DNA from: Psychrobacter aestuarii
Lineage (GTDB): Bacteria > Pseudomonadota > Gammaproteobacteria > Pseudomonadales > Moraxellaceae
Reading direction: 5' to 3'
DNA length: 64,000 nt
Assembly (NCBI RefSeq): GCF_904846035.1
Contig: NZ_CAJGYT010000001.1
Coordinates: forward strand, 1,302,001-1,366,000
Shown here: one piece after another, positions 36,153 through 44,939 of the stretch
How the letters are laid out: every line of letters begins with the position of its first letter
Position numbering within the stretch: the stretch's first letter is position 1
Notes under the pieces: model-generated
Databases searched by the model: none
Seen by the model: only the letters and a program-made list of their open reading frames with translations
Told to the model about the DNA's origin: nothing
Position numbers and translations under genes: made by a program

Positions 36153-37052
36153 TCACCGATTACGCTCAATCCATGCGCTCAATCCATCGAGATTTTGGAA
36201 ATCATCCCAGCTTCTGCAGGGCACATGCGGCAGCACTTTTGCCAGCATATTGGCTAACGCGCTGCCCGGTCCAATCTCTATCACCATACTTGGCTGATAT
36301 TCCTCAATCGTCTCAAGGCACAAATGCCAATCCAAAGGATGGTCAATCTGCTGCGCTAAAATGCGTAAGCCTTGCTGATTGTCACTGTACTTCGTGCCTT
36401 CACTTGCGCTAATGATGGGCGTATCCATTTTGGGTATGCTTAGCGTCTCGGTATAACTGGCAAAAGCTGTGGCTGCCGTCTGCATTATGGGCGTGTGCGA
36501 GGGCACAGAGACACTCAGGCGCTGGACGTTTTGTGCGCCCAAATTTTTGGCAATGTCGGCGGCATGCGCCAGCTGCGCGTCTTTTCCTGCAATGATAAAC
36601 TGATCGCGAGATATCTTGATAGACAGGTGCGTTTGGCTCTTGGTGAGCAGCGTGTCAAGTTGGCTATCAGGCACGCCCTTGACCGCGAGTAAACCTGCTG
36701 CTTCTGTCACTGCTGCCTGCATCAGGTTCGCACGCTTGGCGACCAAGCTCAGACCATCGCTATAGGACAACTGCGCGCTACAACAAAACGCGCTGACCTC
36801 GCCCAATGAGTAACCCGCAAACGCCATCGGCATACCGACTAGCCTTTGCAAGTGCTGCCAGCGGTAGTATTGCAGCGTATAGATAAACGGCTGCGCTATT
36901 TGGTTATCAAACAGCGGCGCGTCTTCAAAAAACAAATCAGGCACGACGGATTTTAGGTGTGCCTGCGCGTCACTTGACATGTATCCCAGCATCTCATCGA
37001 TGTATGCTTGGCGCTGCAGACCTTGACCACTAAAGAGAATAATTAAATTCAT
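36153..37052 (-). CDS. mdcH: Malonate decarboxylase epsilon subunit (malonyl-CoA:ACP transacylase)
   Basis: A 299-residue acyltransferase that loads malonyl onto the prosthetic group of MdcC to start the cycle. LIILFSGQGLQRQAY and FAGYSLGEVSAFCC (nucleophile Ser82; GYS instead of the common GHS) and the C-terminal VIEIGPGSALANML mark the MdcH/FabD fold. Last gene of the mdc operon; its start overlaps the end of mdcB by 23 bp, which suggests coupled translation. Confidence 0.93.
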   Translation of the reverse strand: MNLIILFSGQGLQRQAYIDEMLGYMSSDAQAHLKSVVPDLFFEDAPLFDNQIAQPFIYTLQYYRWQHLQRLVGMPMAFAGYSLGEVSAFCCSAQLSYSDGLSLVAKRANLMQAAVTEAAGLLAVKGVPDSQLDTLLTKSQTHLSIKISRDQFIIAGKDAQLAHAADIAKNLGAQNVQRLSVSVPSHTPIMQTAATAFASYTETLSIPKMDTPIISASEGTKYSDNQQGLRILAQQIDHPLDWHLCLETIEEYQPSMVIEIGPGSALANMLAKVLPHVPCRSWDDFQNLDGLSAWIERNR

Positions 37053-37917
37053 GCTCCACCTTATATAAAAAAATCGTTACCGCGAGCAAATCGGCACTGC
37101 CGCCGGGGCTGAGATTGTGCTCGATAAAGTAATGCTCAATATCCTGCACCTGCGCTCGCCAGTAGGCTTGATGCACGCCGCCTGCCTGCAAAAATGTGGT
37201 GGCTAATTGCTGCACCCGCTCCAGCTGTACCATGCCGCCGCGCCAAATGATATTGGTGTCCGATAAAACAGATATCAGCAGCATCAGCGCTTGCATGCTC
37301 GCCTTTTCAAAGTCTTGAGTGCGCTGCATGGTGTCATAAAAGCATGGCAGCACTTGATGTTCAATGACCTCAAAGCCATTCGCCACCATTTCTATCGCGC
37401 CAGTGACGCCATATTTTTGCTGCATTTTCTGCCCATGACTGTCAGGGTCTCGGGTAAGGCGCGTGGTCAAGTCCACCTGCCAGCAGGTAACCAACTGCGC
37501 GCAGATATGTCTAGCCGTCAGTGGCAATCCTGCCTGTAGACAGCGACCGATGGCGGCGCAAATAAAGCCGAGGTTAAATATCGCGCCTTTGTGCGTATTG
37601 ATGCCGCAGGTGGCAGTGCGCATTTTGGTTTCTTGGTAGATGCCTTGGGCTTTGATGGTCTCAAAATCGGCATCACTATAGCCGAACTGACTGAGTGTGG
37701 CAAAGTAGCCTTTGAGCGAGGCAATACTGTCGATAAAGGTCTGATGCGTCATGTCGGTGTGGCTGCCATTGCTCGATGGGCAGACCAGACCGGGCTTGTG
37801 CTCTAGGCTCAGCTCATCATAGAGGGCTTCGCACGCAAGATCGTCAAGATGTTGCCACAGCGCGTGCGGATAGGCTTGGACAATGTGGGTTTGATTCAAT
37901 AAAGCACTCATAGTCAT
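37030..37917 (-). CDS. mdcB: Triphosphoribosyl-dephospho-CoA synthase
   Basis: A 295-residue enzyme that makes the precursor of the malonate decarboxylase prosthetic group from dephospho-CoA and ATP. EALYDELSLEHKPGLVCPSS at the N-terminus, TATCGINTHKGAIFNLGFI (nucleotide region) and HNLSPGGSADLLAVTIFLY at the C-terminus are marks of CitG/MdcB. Its start overlaps mdcG by 74 bp and its stop overlaps mdcH, so the three genes are tightly packed. Confidence 0.93.
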   Translation of the reverse strand: MTMSALLNQTHIVQAYPHALWQHLDDLACEALYDELSLEHKPGLVCPSSNGSHTDMTHQTFIDSIASLKGYFATLSQFGYSDADFETIKAQGIYQETKMRTATCGINTHKGAIFNLGFICAAIGRCLQAGLPLTARHICAQLVTCWQVDLTTRLTRDPDSHGQKMQQKYGVTGAIEMVANGFEVIEHQVLPCFYDTMQRTQDFEKASMQALMLLISVLSDTNIIWRGGMVQLERVQQLATTFLQAGGVHQAYWRAQVQDIEHYFIEHNLSPGGSADLLAVTIFLYKVEHEFNYSL

Positions 37918-38569
37918 AAGTATTCCATCCTAGTAATACGTCTCGCGGTTGCAGCTGGATATCATGTACGGTTTTTACCAATATTGTGGGAATGTCCAGC
38001 ATAATGGCAGAGGTCAATTCGTGAAAGGAGACATCCATACGGCCGTGTATTCTGACTTCTCCATCGATAGTCAGGTTTGCCGCCGCTTTGGCTTGGCGCT
38101 TAAAAGTATCCGCCGCCAGCAGCACTTCGCTTAACTGGTGATACGGCGCAATCAATAATAAGTCCAAGTCCGAGCTTGGGCGGACAAAAGGTAAGCTGGT
38201 AAAGTACTGATTGGCAAACGAGCCATAGACATGCACGTGGCATGCAAGCTCGGTACAGCGGGTGATAAATTGCTGTGCCAGCGCGCGTATTGAGCTGGGC
38301 AGTTGCGGCAACAGCGCTGCCAATGCCAAGGGCGGCGTGACCACTTGCGGGGCGCTGGGCAAACTGAGCGCTAGGCGGTATTTGCGCGCATCTTCGATGT
38401 AGCTGGTCGCTACTTTGATACGCTCGGGCAGGTCTTGGCGACATACGGTTAAGGGGTGCTGCGTCTCAATCAGGCAGTCTATGGCACGCTTGACCGAGTC
38501 TGGCAACGCGTCATTCATAAACGCGTAGGCTTCGTGCGGCTGTAGGTACACCAAATCATGACGCTGCAT
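37844..38569 (-). CDS. mdcG: Phosphoribosyl-dephospho-CoA transferase
   Basis: A 241-residue nucleotidyltransferase that attaches the prosthetic group to MdcC. VYGSFANQYFTSLPFVRPSS followed by DLDLLLIAP has the Asp-x-Asp metal site of the family; RHDLVYLQPHEAYAF opens the domain. The ATG at 38569 has AAGGGA at a good distance; the frame extends 14 codons upstream without support. The end overlaps mdcB by 74 bp. Confidence 0.92.
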   Translation of the reverse strand: MQRHDLVYLQPHEAYAFMNDALPDSVKRAIDCLIETQHPLTVCRQDLPERIKVATSYIEDARKYRLALSLPSAPQVVTPPLALAALLPQLPSSIRALAQQFITRCTELACHVHVYGSFANQYFTSLPFVRPSSDLDLLLIAPYHQLSEVLLAADTFKRQAKAAANLTIDGEVRIHGRMDVSFHELTSAIMLDIPTILVKTVHDIQLQPRDVLLGWNTYDYECFIESNPHCPSLSARAVATS

Positions 38570-38669
38570 ATGATTCCCTTTTATAGTGATAGTTCTGACA
38601 GTCCCTGTCATTTAGAAAACGGGCATCTAAACCATTTTTGCTGACCTATCTGACAAGCTTATAAGCACC

Positions 38670-39386
38670 TTAAGCGCTTAATACCGCCTCGACAATGTTG
38701 TTGCACAAGGTGCGCCCTGCTCTGTCTTCACCCACTTTGCGGCGCTCGTCTGTCAAAAAGTCGTCCATGTGGGTCAACTGGTCAGCCAAAGTGTCTTCGA
38801 CCAGCTGTCCATTTAAGTCGTCCCAAATCCCATTGACCGCGCCCATCGCGTGGTAGTTCTCCACCCCTGGGGCAAAGATGGCGGAGGTTTGCGACAGGCT
38901 TTTGAGCTTATCACAAGGTATTTTGGTCACGCGGGACATGGCTTGCAAGTCCATGACTTTGATTTGACTTGTGGCTAAGGCAAAGGCTTGGTTTGCCATC
39001 AAACCATAGGACAAAAAGCCGCCGCTGACCGCTTCGCCCAACACAATGGCAAGGTTAGGATGCCCGCGCCGTCTAAGCAAATCAACGCAGCTCGCCAAGT
39101 GCGCGAATGTGCCGTTTAGACACAATAGCTCATCCGCGCGGGACGAGTCCTGCCCCAAGGTATCGACGATGAACACCACGGGCGTTTTGTTGTCTTCGGC
39201 GATGACGTCCAAAATGTCTGTGGCGAGCGTCAAGGCGATATGTTGATTCATCGCGGCAGAGTCCACCGTACCGATGATTTTTACAGTGCCAAGCTTGGTC
39301 TGAGCGCTGCCCCGAATCATAGAATCACGGATGTCGTATTGCAGCTCGTTAGGGAATAAGGCGTCTAACACGGTATTGGTTTGCAT
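38670..39386 (-). CDS. mdcE: Malonate decarboxylase gamma subunit
   Basis: A 238-residue carboxyltransferase-fold subunit that, with MdcD, releases CO2 from malonyl-S-ACP. FIVDTLGQDSSRADELLCLN and VLGEAVSGGFLSYGLMANQA correspond to the oxyanion-hole regions. The true start is the ATG at 39386 (MQTNTVLDALFPNE) with AAGGAC upstream; the longer frame overlaps mdcD. It sits 13 bp after mdcD. Confidence 0.93.
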   Translation of the reverse strand: MQTNTVLDALFPNELQYDIRDSMIRGSAQTKLGTVKIIGTVDSAAMNQHIALTLATDILDVIAEDNKTPVVFIVDTLGQDSSRADELLCLNGTFAHLASCVDLLRRRGHPNLAIVLGEAVSGGFLSYGLMANQAFALATSQIKVMDLQAMSRVTKIPCDKLKSLSQTSAIFAPGVENYHAMGAVNGIWDDLNGQLVEDTLADQLTHMDDFLTDERRKVGEDRAGRTLCNNIVEAVLSA

Positions 39387-39399
39387 TGTCTTGTCCTTT

Positions 39400-40290
39400 T
39401 TATAATTCTTGTTTGATGGCGCGCACATCTTGGGCGCTGAGCATGGCAATGGCGTCGGGATGTTCAATGTTGAGCGCTTGCCAAATCGCAATGCTGTCCT
39501 TTTGCCCAAACCACTTGTCATACTGCTGCTGTAAGTCGGCTTGCTGCTGCTGTAGCTGCGCTAGGTCCAGCGTGATGGCAGGCTGCGCCATTGCGTCAAT
39601 GATGCCTCGCTTAATATCATCGATATCATCTTCGACCAAAAAGTCTGCCTGATTGAGCAAGTAGCGGGTTTTGCCGCCTGTGACGCGCCAAACGAGCGCG
39701 CGGTCTTTAGAGTCAAACTCTTCAACGCCTTTGATGGTCTCAATGACTTCAGGACCTGACAGCGCCAAGCGCCCCTCTTCGGTCATGATGATATAGGTAC
39801 TTAAGCAGGCGCAAATACCCATGCCGCCGAACGCGCCATTCGTGCCGCCAATGACGGTAATGATAGGAATGCCCGCATCGCGTACTTTGAGCATGGCGCG
39901 CATAATCTCAGAGATTGTAATCAGTCCTGCATTGGCTTCATGCAGACGTACGCCGCCTGAATCGACCAAAAAGACGACCGCTTTGGGTTTGTCTTCAATG
40001 GCTTTTAATAGCGTGCCGACGATTTTTGCGCCGTGTATCTCGCCTACGGCTCCGCCCATAAATTTGCCTTCTTGCGCAATCATGGCAATGGGCGCGCCGT
40101 CAATCGTTGCCGAACCAATCACCACGCCATCATCAAAACTGCCGACCATGTCGAGTGCAGCAAGGTTGGGACTGACAGGAATGCTGCCAGGTTTAAGAAT
40201 TTCTTGAAAGCTGCCCGCGTCCACGATGCTGGCAATGCGGTTGCGCGCCGTTTTTTCATAAAAACTTTTTTGAATATAATTATTATCCAT
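39400..40290 (-). CDS. mdcD: Malonate decarboxylase beta subunit
   Basis: A 296-residue crotonase/carboxyltransferase-like subunit that decarboxylates malonyl-S-ACP to acetyl-S-ACP together with MdcE. SFYEKTARNRIASIVDAGSF, IAQEGKFMGGAVGEIHGAK, VFLVDSGGVRLHEANAGL and GGTNGAFGGMGICACL are characteristic. It overlaps mdcC by 8 bp. Confidence 0.95.
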   Translation of the reverse strand: MDNNYIQKSFYEKTARNRIASIVDAGSFQEILKPGSIPVSPNLAALDMVGSFDDGVVIGSATIDGAPIAMIAQEGKFMGGAVGEIHGAKIVGTLLKAIEDKPKAVVFLVDSGGVRLHEANAGLITISEIMRAMLKVRDAGIPIITVIGGTNGAFGGMGICACLSTYIIMTEEGRLALSGPEVIETIKGVEEFDSKDRALVWRVTGGKTRYLLNQADFLVEDDIDDIKRGIIDAMAQPAITLDLAQLQQQQADLQQQYDKWFGQKDSIAIWQALNIEHPDAIAMLSAQDVRAIKQEL

Positions 40291-40600
40291 GTGCCTGCTC
40301 CGCCAAAATGTGGATGGCTTGGCTCAATCGTAAGCTGACCACCGCTGGGGTTGCGCCCATGTCGTTGAGCTTAAATTCCAAGCCGCCAACGGCATAACGC
40401 TCCGAAAAATCTTTCAATACCGCTTGCCAAATATGGTCAAAGCCTGTCACCGAGGTATCGACGACAAAGCGGCTTTGCGCGCTGTTTTCCAGCGGTGAGA
40501 CCAATACTTCTAAATTTCCTGAGCCGACCACGCCGCAAATCACGTCTTTTTTGGCGTCCGCTATCGGCTGGGAGTCAAAATCAAAATTCAGTACATTCAT
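40283..40600 (-). CDS. mdcC: Malonate decarboxylase acyl carrier protein (delta subunit)
   Basis: A 105-residue acyl carrier that bears the 2'-(5''-phosphoribosyl)-3'-dephospho-CoA group. VICGVVGSGNLEVLVSP contains the attachment Ser (Ser27 here). Size and place between mdcA and mdcD match other operons. Its stop overlaps mdcD by 8 bp. Confidence 0.93.
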   Translation of the reverse strand: MNVLNFDFDSQPIADAKKDVICGVVGSGNLEVLVSPLENSAQSRFVVDTSVTGFDHIWQAVLKDFSERYAVGGLEFKLNDMGATPAVVSLRLSQAIHILAEQAHG

Positions 40601-40632
40601 TATGCTGTTCCTTATAATTTTTTGGACGCGTG

Positions 40633-42288
40633 TTACCAGTTTCTAAAACGGCTGGGCGGCTGATACGTGCCGTTCGACCAGCGCACCAAATCTTTGATGG
40701 ATTTTGCGGCGAGTAAGTCTCGAGTCGCTTTTGAGGCGTCAATGCCCAAGTCTTCTGGTCGCTGAATGATGCCGCGTGCGCGCAATGCTTTAACTTGTTC
40801 ATGGTCACGCTGCATGCCAACGGGCGTGTAGCCTGCCACGCCGCGAATGGCTTGCTCACGCTCCTCAGGCGTACGGCACAAAAGCAAATTGGCAATACCT
40901 TCTTCGGTCACGATGTGCGTCACGTCATCGCCATAAATCATGATGGGCGGTAAGTCGCTGCCCATTTTTTCTTGCAGCTGCCACGCGTCAAGCTCTTCGA
41001 CAAATACCGAATCCATGTGCTCGCGGTAGGTTTCGACCATTTGCACAACCAATTTGCGCCCTTTGACCACTTGTCCGTCAGTCGCTTCTTGCCCTGCTTT
41101 AAGATAAGCGTAACTTGAATGCCTGCGTCCGTGCGGGTCTGAGCCCATATTTGGCGCGCCGCCAAAGCCAGAAATGCGGTCAACGGTGGCAGTCGAGCTG
41201 TTGCCTTGTAAATCAATTTGCAAGGTTGAGCCAATAAACAAGTCGCACGCGTACAGTCCTGCGGTTTGGCTAAAGGCACGGTTCGAGCGCATGCTGCCGT
41301 CTTTGCCTGTAAAGAAAACGTCTGAACGGCTTTCAATATAGTCATCCATGCCGACCTCGGAGCCAAAGCTGTGAATGCTGTCCACAAAGCCGCTTTCGAT
41401 AGCAGGAATCATAGTCGGGTGCGGGTTCAACGCCCAGTTGGTGCAGACCTTGCCTTTGAGTCCCAGCTCTTCGCCATAAGTGGGCAACAACAGTTCAATG
41501 GCGGCGGTATTAAAGCCAATGCCGTGATTGAGGCGCTTGATTTGGTACGGCTCATAGATGCCTTTGAGCACCATCATTGCCATTAAAATTTGTACTTCGG
41601 TGATTTGCGCAGGATCGCGGGTAAACAGCGGCTCGATATAGTTGGGACGCGGGGCAACGATAAAAAAATCGACCCAATCGGCGGGAATATCTACACGCGG
41701 CACGCTATCGACCAGCTCATTAACCTGCGCGATGACGATACCGCTTTTAAACGCGGTCGCCTCAGCAATCGCAGGCGTGTCCTCAGTGTTTGAGCCTGTA
41801 TATAAGTTGCCGTCCGCATCGGCAGAATGCGCGGTGATAAGACAGACATTGGGCGTTAAGTCGATAAAATAACGACCGTACAATTCTAAATACGTATGAA
41901 TCGAGCCAATTTGGATTTTTTGTTGTTGCACAAGCTTAGCTAGGCGCAGTGCTTGCGGTCCTGCAAAAGAAAAATCGACCTTACTGGCAATGCCTTTTTC
42001 AAAAATATCAATGTGGCTGGGCAACGCGAGCACCGATTGTAAAATATGCAGGTCGTTTAATACCTCGCTGTCACAGCGCGACAGGCATTCAGACAAAAAG
42101 TCCGCCTGCTTTTGGTTGTTACCTTCGATACAGACGCGGTCTTGTGGGCTGATAACTGTCTCTAACAGCTCGGTGGTGCGCTCATTAGTAACGCACTTTT
42201 CTAACCCTTTGGCGCGTGCCGCATCGAGCTTTTCTTGGCGGCGTATTTTTTGTTGATGCCATGGGCGTTCTTTATTTTGGGTATGCAT
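40633..42288 (-). CDS. mdcA: Malonate decarboxylase alpha subunit (acetyl-S-ACP:malonate ACP transferase)
   Basis: A 551-residue CoA-transferase-like subunit that swaps acetyl for malonyl on MdcC. RPWHQQKIRRQEKLDAARAK opens it; VCIEGNNQKQADFLSECLSR, FGSEVGMDDYIESRSDVFFT and ISGFGGAPNMGSDPHGRRHS follow. AAAGGAAG precedes the ATG. First enzyme gene of the operon, 21 bp behind madM. Confidence 0.96.
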   Translation of the reverse strand: MHTQNKERPWHQQKIRRQEKLDAARAKGLEKCVTNERTTELLETVISPQDRVCIEGNNQKQADFLSECLSRCDSEVLNDLHILQSVLALPSHIDIFEKGIASKVDFSFAGPQALRLAKLVQQQKIQIGSIHTYLELYGRYFIDLTPNVCLITAHSADADGNLYTGSNTEDTPAIAEATAFKSGIVIAQVNELVDSVPRVDIPADWVDFFIVAPRPNYIEPLFTRDPAQITEVQILMAMMVLKGIYEPYQIKRLNHGIGFNTAAIELLLPTYGEELGLKGKVCTNWALNPHPTMIPAIESGFVDSIHSFGSEVGMDDYIESRSDVFFTGKDGSMRSNRAFSQTAGLYACDLFIGSTLQIDLQGNSSTATVDRISGFGGAPNMGSDPHGRRHSSYAYLKAGQEATDGQVVKGRKLVVQMVETYREHMDSVFVEELDAWQLQEKMGSDLPPIMIYGDDVTHIVTEEGIANLLLCRTPEEREQAIRGVAGYTPVGMQRDHEQVKALRARGIIQRPEDLGIDASKATRDLLAAKSIKDLVRWSNGTYQPPSRFRNW

Positions 42289-42309
42289 AAGACTTCCTTT
42301 ATCTGATAA

Positions 42310-43068
42310 TTAAAACAGCGCATTAACGGTCAAGAAGAACACCGACGGTCCAAGCAGCGCGCCAAGTCCTGTATAAAAGGTGGCGACCAGCGCCCCATAA
42401 GGCACCAAGCGGACATCGGTACCCGCCAGCCCCGCCGCAACGCCACTGGTCGTGCCCACCAAACCACCAAAAATCATGGCAGAGCGCGGGCTTTTTAGGC
42501 GCATAAAACCTGCCAACAGCGGTGTGGCAATCATAAAAAACACCGCCTTAATCAGACCGATGGCGATGGATAAGGCGATAACATCGGAGCTGGCGCCGAC
42601 CGCCGTGCCCGTAATCGGACCAACGATGTAGGTCATCGCGCCTGCACCGATGGTGGTCATTGATACCGCGTCTTTGTAGCCGAGCGTCCATGCCACGCCC
42701 GCGCCCACCACAAAGGGAATGACGCAACCGAGTATCAAAGCAATCATGCCAATGGTGCCTGCGCTCTTGATTTCTTTGACGTCCACTTCAAAGGCGGTTG
42801 AAGAAATCGCCAAGTCGCGCAGCATCGCACCGCCGAGCAGCGCAAAGCCTGAAAAAATTTCGATATCGGAGATGCCTTTGCTGCCATTGGTGTACAGACC
42901 TGCAAAATAGGCGGCGATTAAGCCGAGCGTGATGGCGATGGCGGAGGATTGTAGCTTGCCGCGGGTTAAGTATTTGGAGAGTATTTGAGAAAAGAACATC
43001 ACCAGACCTGTGACTGCAAGGGCAGTGACCAGTCCGTTTTTGGTGAGCGTTTGTATAATTAAGTCCAT
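42310..43068 (-). CDS. madM: Malonate transporter subunit MadM
   Basis: A 252-residue inner-membrane protein with about eight helices, the larger subunit of the MadLM sodium-dependent malonate importer. AMLRDLAISSTAFEVDVKEI, GAMTYIVGPITGTAVGASSD and IFGGLVGTTSGVAAGLAGTD are typical. It lies between madL and mdcA on one transcript. Confidence 0.94.
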   Translation of the reverse strand: MDLIIQTLTKNGLVTALAVTGLVMFFSQILSKYLTRGKLQSSAIAITLGLIAAYFAGLYTNGSKGISDIEIFSGFALLGGAMLRDLAISSTAFEVDVKEIKSAGTIGMIALILGCVIPFVVGAGVAWTLGYKDAVSMTTIGAGAMTYIVGPITGTAVGASSDVIALSIAIGLIKAVFFMIATPLLAGFMRLKSPRSAMIFGGLVGTTSGVAAGLAGTDVRLVPYGALVATFYTGLGALLGPSVFFLTVNALF

Positions 43069-43146
43069 TTAATTATTCCTTATCGCACTGAGCGTGGTGG
43101 TGTGGGTATATTACGTCGCAGAAAACCTCATAATTTTTAAGACAAC

Positions 43147-43554
43147 TTAAGACAATTTATCGAGTACGGGCGCTTGTTCGTCCCATTCAAACGTGTCGTA
43201 GTCATCTGCGCGCGTATTAAACCAGCGTACAGCGACAATAGTCGCCGCAAGCGCGATAACCGACACCACGGCGGCAACCAGACCACCTGATAATGCAGCG
43301 ACGACGTCTTGTCCCGCTGCCATCGCCACCACGATAGGAATATACATACCTGCCCAATACAGCACGCCAAACTGCGTGGTTTTGGGGAGCAGGTTTCGTT
43401 TTGCCAGCCATTCTTTACCAATAATTAACAGCACCATGGCAATCGCCACGCCGCCAATATTGGCATCAACGCCCAATATTTTTCCCAGCAATCCTCCCAA
43501 ATACACTCCGAGCAGATAGCTGACTGATAGTAAAGCCGTACCATATATGATCAT
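43147..43554 (-). CDS. madL: Malonate transporter subunit MadL
   Basis: A 135-residue membrane protein with four helices, partner of MadM. IIYGTALLSVSYLLGVYLGG, GKILGVDANIGGVAIAMVLL and TTQFGVLYWAGMYIPIVVAM identify it. It is the first gene of the malonate operon and faces mdcY across a 299-bp control region; AAGGAAGG stands before the ATG. Confidence 0.94.
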   Translation of the reverse strand: MIIYGTALLSVSYLLGVYLGGLLGKILGVDANIGGVAIAMVLLIIGKEWLAKRNLLPKTTQFGVLYWAGMYIPIVVAMAAGQDVVAALSGGLVAAVVSVIALAATIVAVRWFNTRADDYDTFEWDEQAPVLDKLS

Positions 43555-43686
43555 AAAAACCTTCCTTGGATATAATTACAATCGCTTCGATAATACTTGC
43601 ACGTTACTGTGAGCCGTTACGATAGGGCGTATCATTACCAATAAAGACCTACCTATCTTTGGTCAGATGGACTTATTGACTAAGTA

Positions 43687-43698
43687 ATTGTATACAGC
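43687..43698 (-). promoter_or_regulatory. MdcY-like operator near the madL promoter
   Basis: ATTGTATACAGC matches 10 of 12 positions of the MdcY palindrome ATTGTATACAAT, 133 bp upstream of the madL start. Likely controls the mad/mdc operon. Confidence 0.6.
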
Positions 43699-43725
43699 GC
43701 GTTATCGCTTATACTGCTTAGGCTT

Positions 43726-43741
43726 TTGCTATAAATAGCAA
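43726..43741. promoter_or_regulatory. TTGCTAT-AA-ATAGCAA palindrome
   Basis: A 7-2-7 perfect inverted repeat between the divergent madL and mdcY genes. It differs from the MdcY operator, so a second regulator may bind here. Confidence 0.45.
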
Positions 43742-43770
43742 TAAGCACTTACCAAATATTGCCCACTTCT

Positions 43771-43799
43771 TTGATATAATCTAATACAGCTGGTATAAA
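43771..43799 (+). promoter_or_regulatory. Sigma-70 promoter of mdcY
   Basis: TTGATA (43771-43776) and TATAAA (43794-43799) with exactly 17 bp between them. Transcription would start near 43806, just before the two MdcY operator copies. Confidence 0.7.
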
Positions 43800-43810
43800 A
43801 GTGCAACCGT

Positions 43811-43843
43811 ATTGCATTCAATAAATTCCATATTGTATACAAT
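43811..43843 (+). promoter_or_regulatory. Pair of MdcY operators in the mdcY leader
   Basis: ATTGTATACAAT at 43832-43843 is the exact MdcY palindrome described in Acinetobacter; ATTGCATTCAAT at 43811-43822 matches 10 of 12. Centres are 21 bp apart, two helix turns, so two dimers could bind on one face. Position between promoter and start codon suggests autorepression. Confidence 0.75.
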
Positions 43844-43853
43844 TGGAGGTTTT

Positions 43854-44525
43854 ATGAGTTTAATTGATGACTTACCCCTATCTGTACAGGTAAGTAAAAA
43901 AATAGAAGATGACATCATTTACGGTCGTCTGCCCCCTGGAACCAAACTCGATGAAGCCACACTGTGTGACAAATATGGCGTTTCGCGCACACCGATTCGT
44001 GAGGCTTTAAAATTATTGGCGTCTGAGGGACTGGTTGAGATACGCCCGCGTCGTGGTGCGGTCGTGCCAACGCTCAATATCGTCAACTTGTTTGAGATGT
44101 TTGAGGTCATGGCATATCTAGAGGGTATGTGCGGCAGGCTAGCGGCAAGGCGCATCAGTGAGGATGAAAAACGTGAGCTGCTACAATTGCATGAGGAGTG
44201 TCAGCAATATCTGCTCGAGAACAATCCTGAGAGCTATTATGAAGCTAACAGACAGTTTCATTTTTTTATCTATCAGCTAAGCCACAACAGCTTTTTGACC
44301 GAGCAAGCGACCACCTTACACAACCGCTTGCACCCCTACAGACGCCTGCAACTACGGGTCAATAATCGTATGCAGCACTCGTTTGATGAGCATCAAAGCA
44401 TCGTCGATGCCATCATCAATGCCGATGAAGACGCGGCGGAGAGCTTAATCAAAGCACACGTTTCTATCCAAGGCGAGCGCTTTACCGATTTGGTCGCCAC
44501 CATGAGTCCTGAAACGGCGCAGTAG
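43854..44525 (+). CDS. mdcY: GntR-family regulator of malonate metabolism
   Basis: A 223-residue FadR-type regulator: winged helix at residues 10-75 (EDDIIYGRLPPGTKLDEATL, YGVSRTPIREALKLLASEGL) and an FCD ligand domain (about 80-215; metal-site residues in EANRQFHFFIYQLSHNSF and HQSIVDAI). The start at 43854 follows a GGAGG ribosome site; the frame extends 14 codons upstream. It divergently faces the malonate operon and has its operator in the shared region, so it is MdcY by context. Malonate is the probable inducer. Confidence 0.92.
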   Translation: MSLIDDLPLSVQVSKKIEDDIIYGRLPPGTKLDEATLCDKYGVSRTPIREALKLLASEGLVEIRPRRGAVVPTLNIVNLFEMFEVMAYLEGMCGRLAARRISEDEKRELLQLHEECQQYLLENNPESYYEANRQFHFFIYQLSHNSFLTEQATTLHNRLHPYRRLQLRVNNRMQHSFDEHQSIVDAIINADEDAAESLIKAHVSIQGERFTDLVATMSPETAQ

Positions 44526-44562
44526 TCACTTATAAATACTTAATAGAGTTTATTTTATATAC

Positions 44563-44593
44563 AAAAACGGCATCTATAACAGATGCCGTTTTT
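44563..44593. terminator. Bidirectional terminator
   Basis: AAAAACGGCATCT-ATAAC-AGATGCCGTTTTT between convergent mdcY and the Lys/His-rich gene. Confidence 0.92.
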
Positions 44594-44621
44594 GGGAGAT
44601 TAGAAGGTGTCAGGTATGATA

Positions 44622-44939
44622 CTAGCGGCGGTCGTCTATTTTTTTATGCGGCTGGTTATTGTGTTTTGGCGACGCTTGTTTTTTGTGTAGCTCAGGTTTT
44701 GGGGCGGCTTTTTTTGGCGTTACATGATGCTGTGGCGCTTTTTTTACCTCTTTATGCTGGCTGATGTGTTTTTTAGCGGCATCGGCTTTGTGCTGGGTTT
44801 GTTTTTTCTTTAGCTCAACCTTTTTGTTGTGCTGCTGCTCTTCTACGTGATGAGGATTGTTTGGCGCGGCATTGGCTTGGGTAGTCATGGTAAAGCAAGT
44901 AGTTGCGGCAAAAATTGAAGCTAAAATAATTTTTTTCAT
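44622..44939 (-). CDS. Exported Lys/His-rich peptide
   Basis: A 105-residue protein: a 24-residue signal peptide ending ANA, then an 81-residue mature part with 19 Lys and 11 His and almost no hydrophobic core, so it is disordered and strongly basic. Stretches such as HKKQASPKHNNQPHKKIDDR suggest metal or polyanion binding. No family recognised. It stands alone and shares a terminator with mdcY. The ORF is backed by a proper signal peptide, so I consider it real. Confidence 0.75.
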   Translation of the reverse strand: MKKIILASIFAATTCFTMTTQANAAPNNPHHVEEQQHNKKVELKKKQTQHKADAAKKHISQHKEVKKAPQHHVTPKKAAPKPELHKKQASPKHNNQPHKKIDDRR

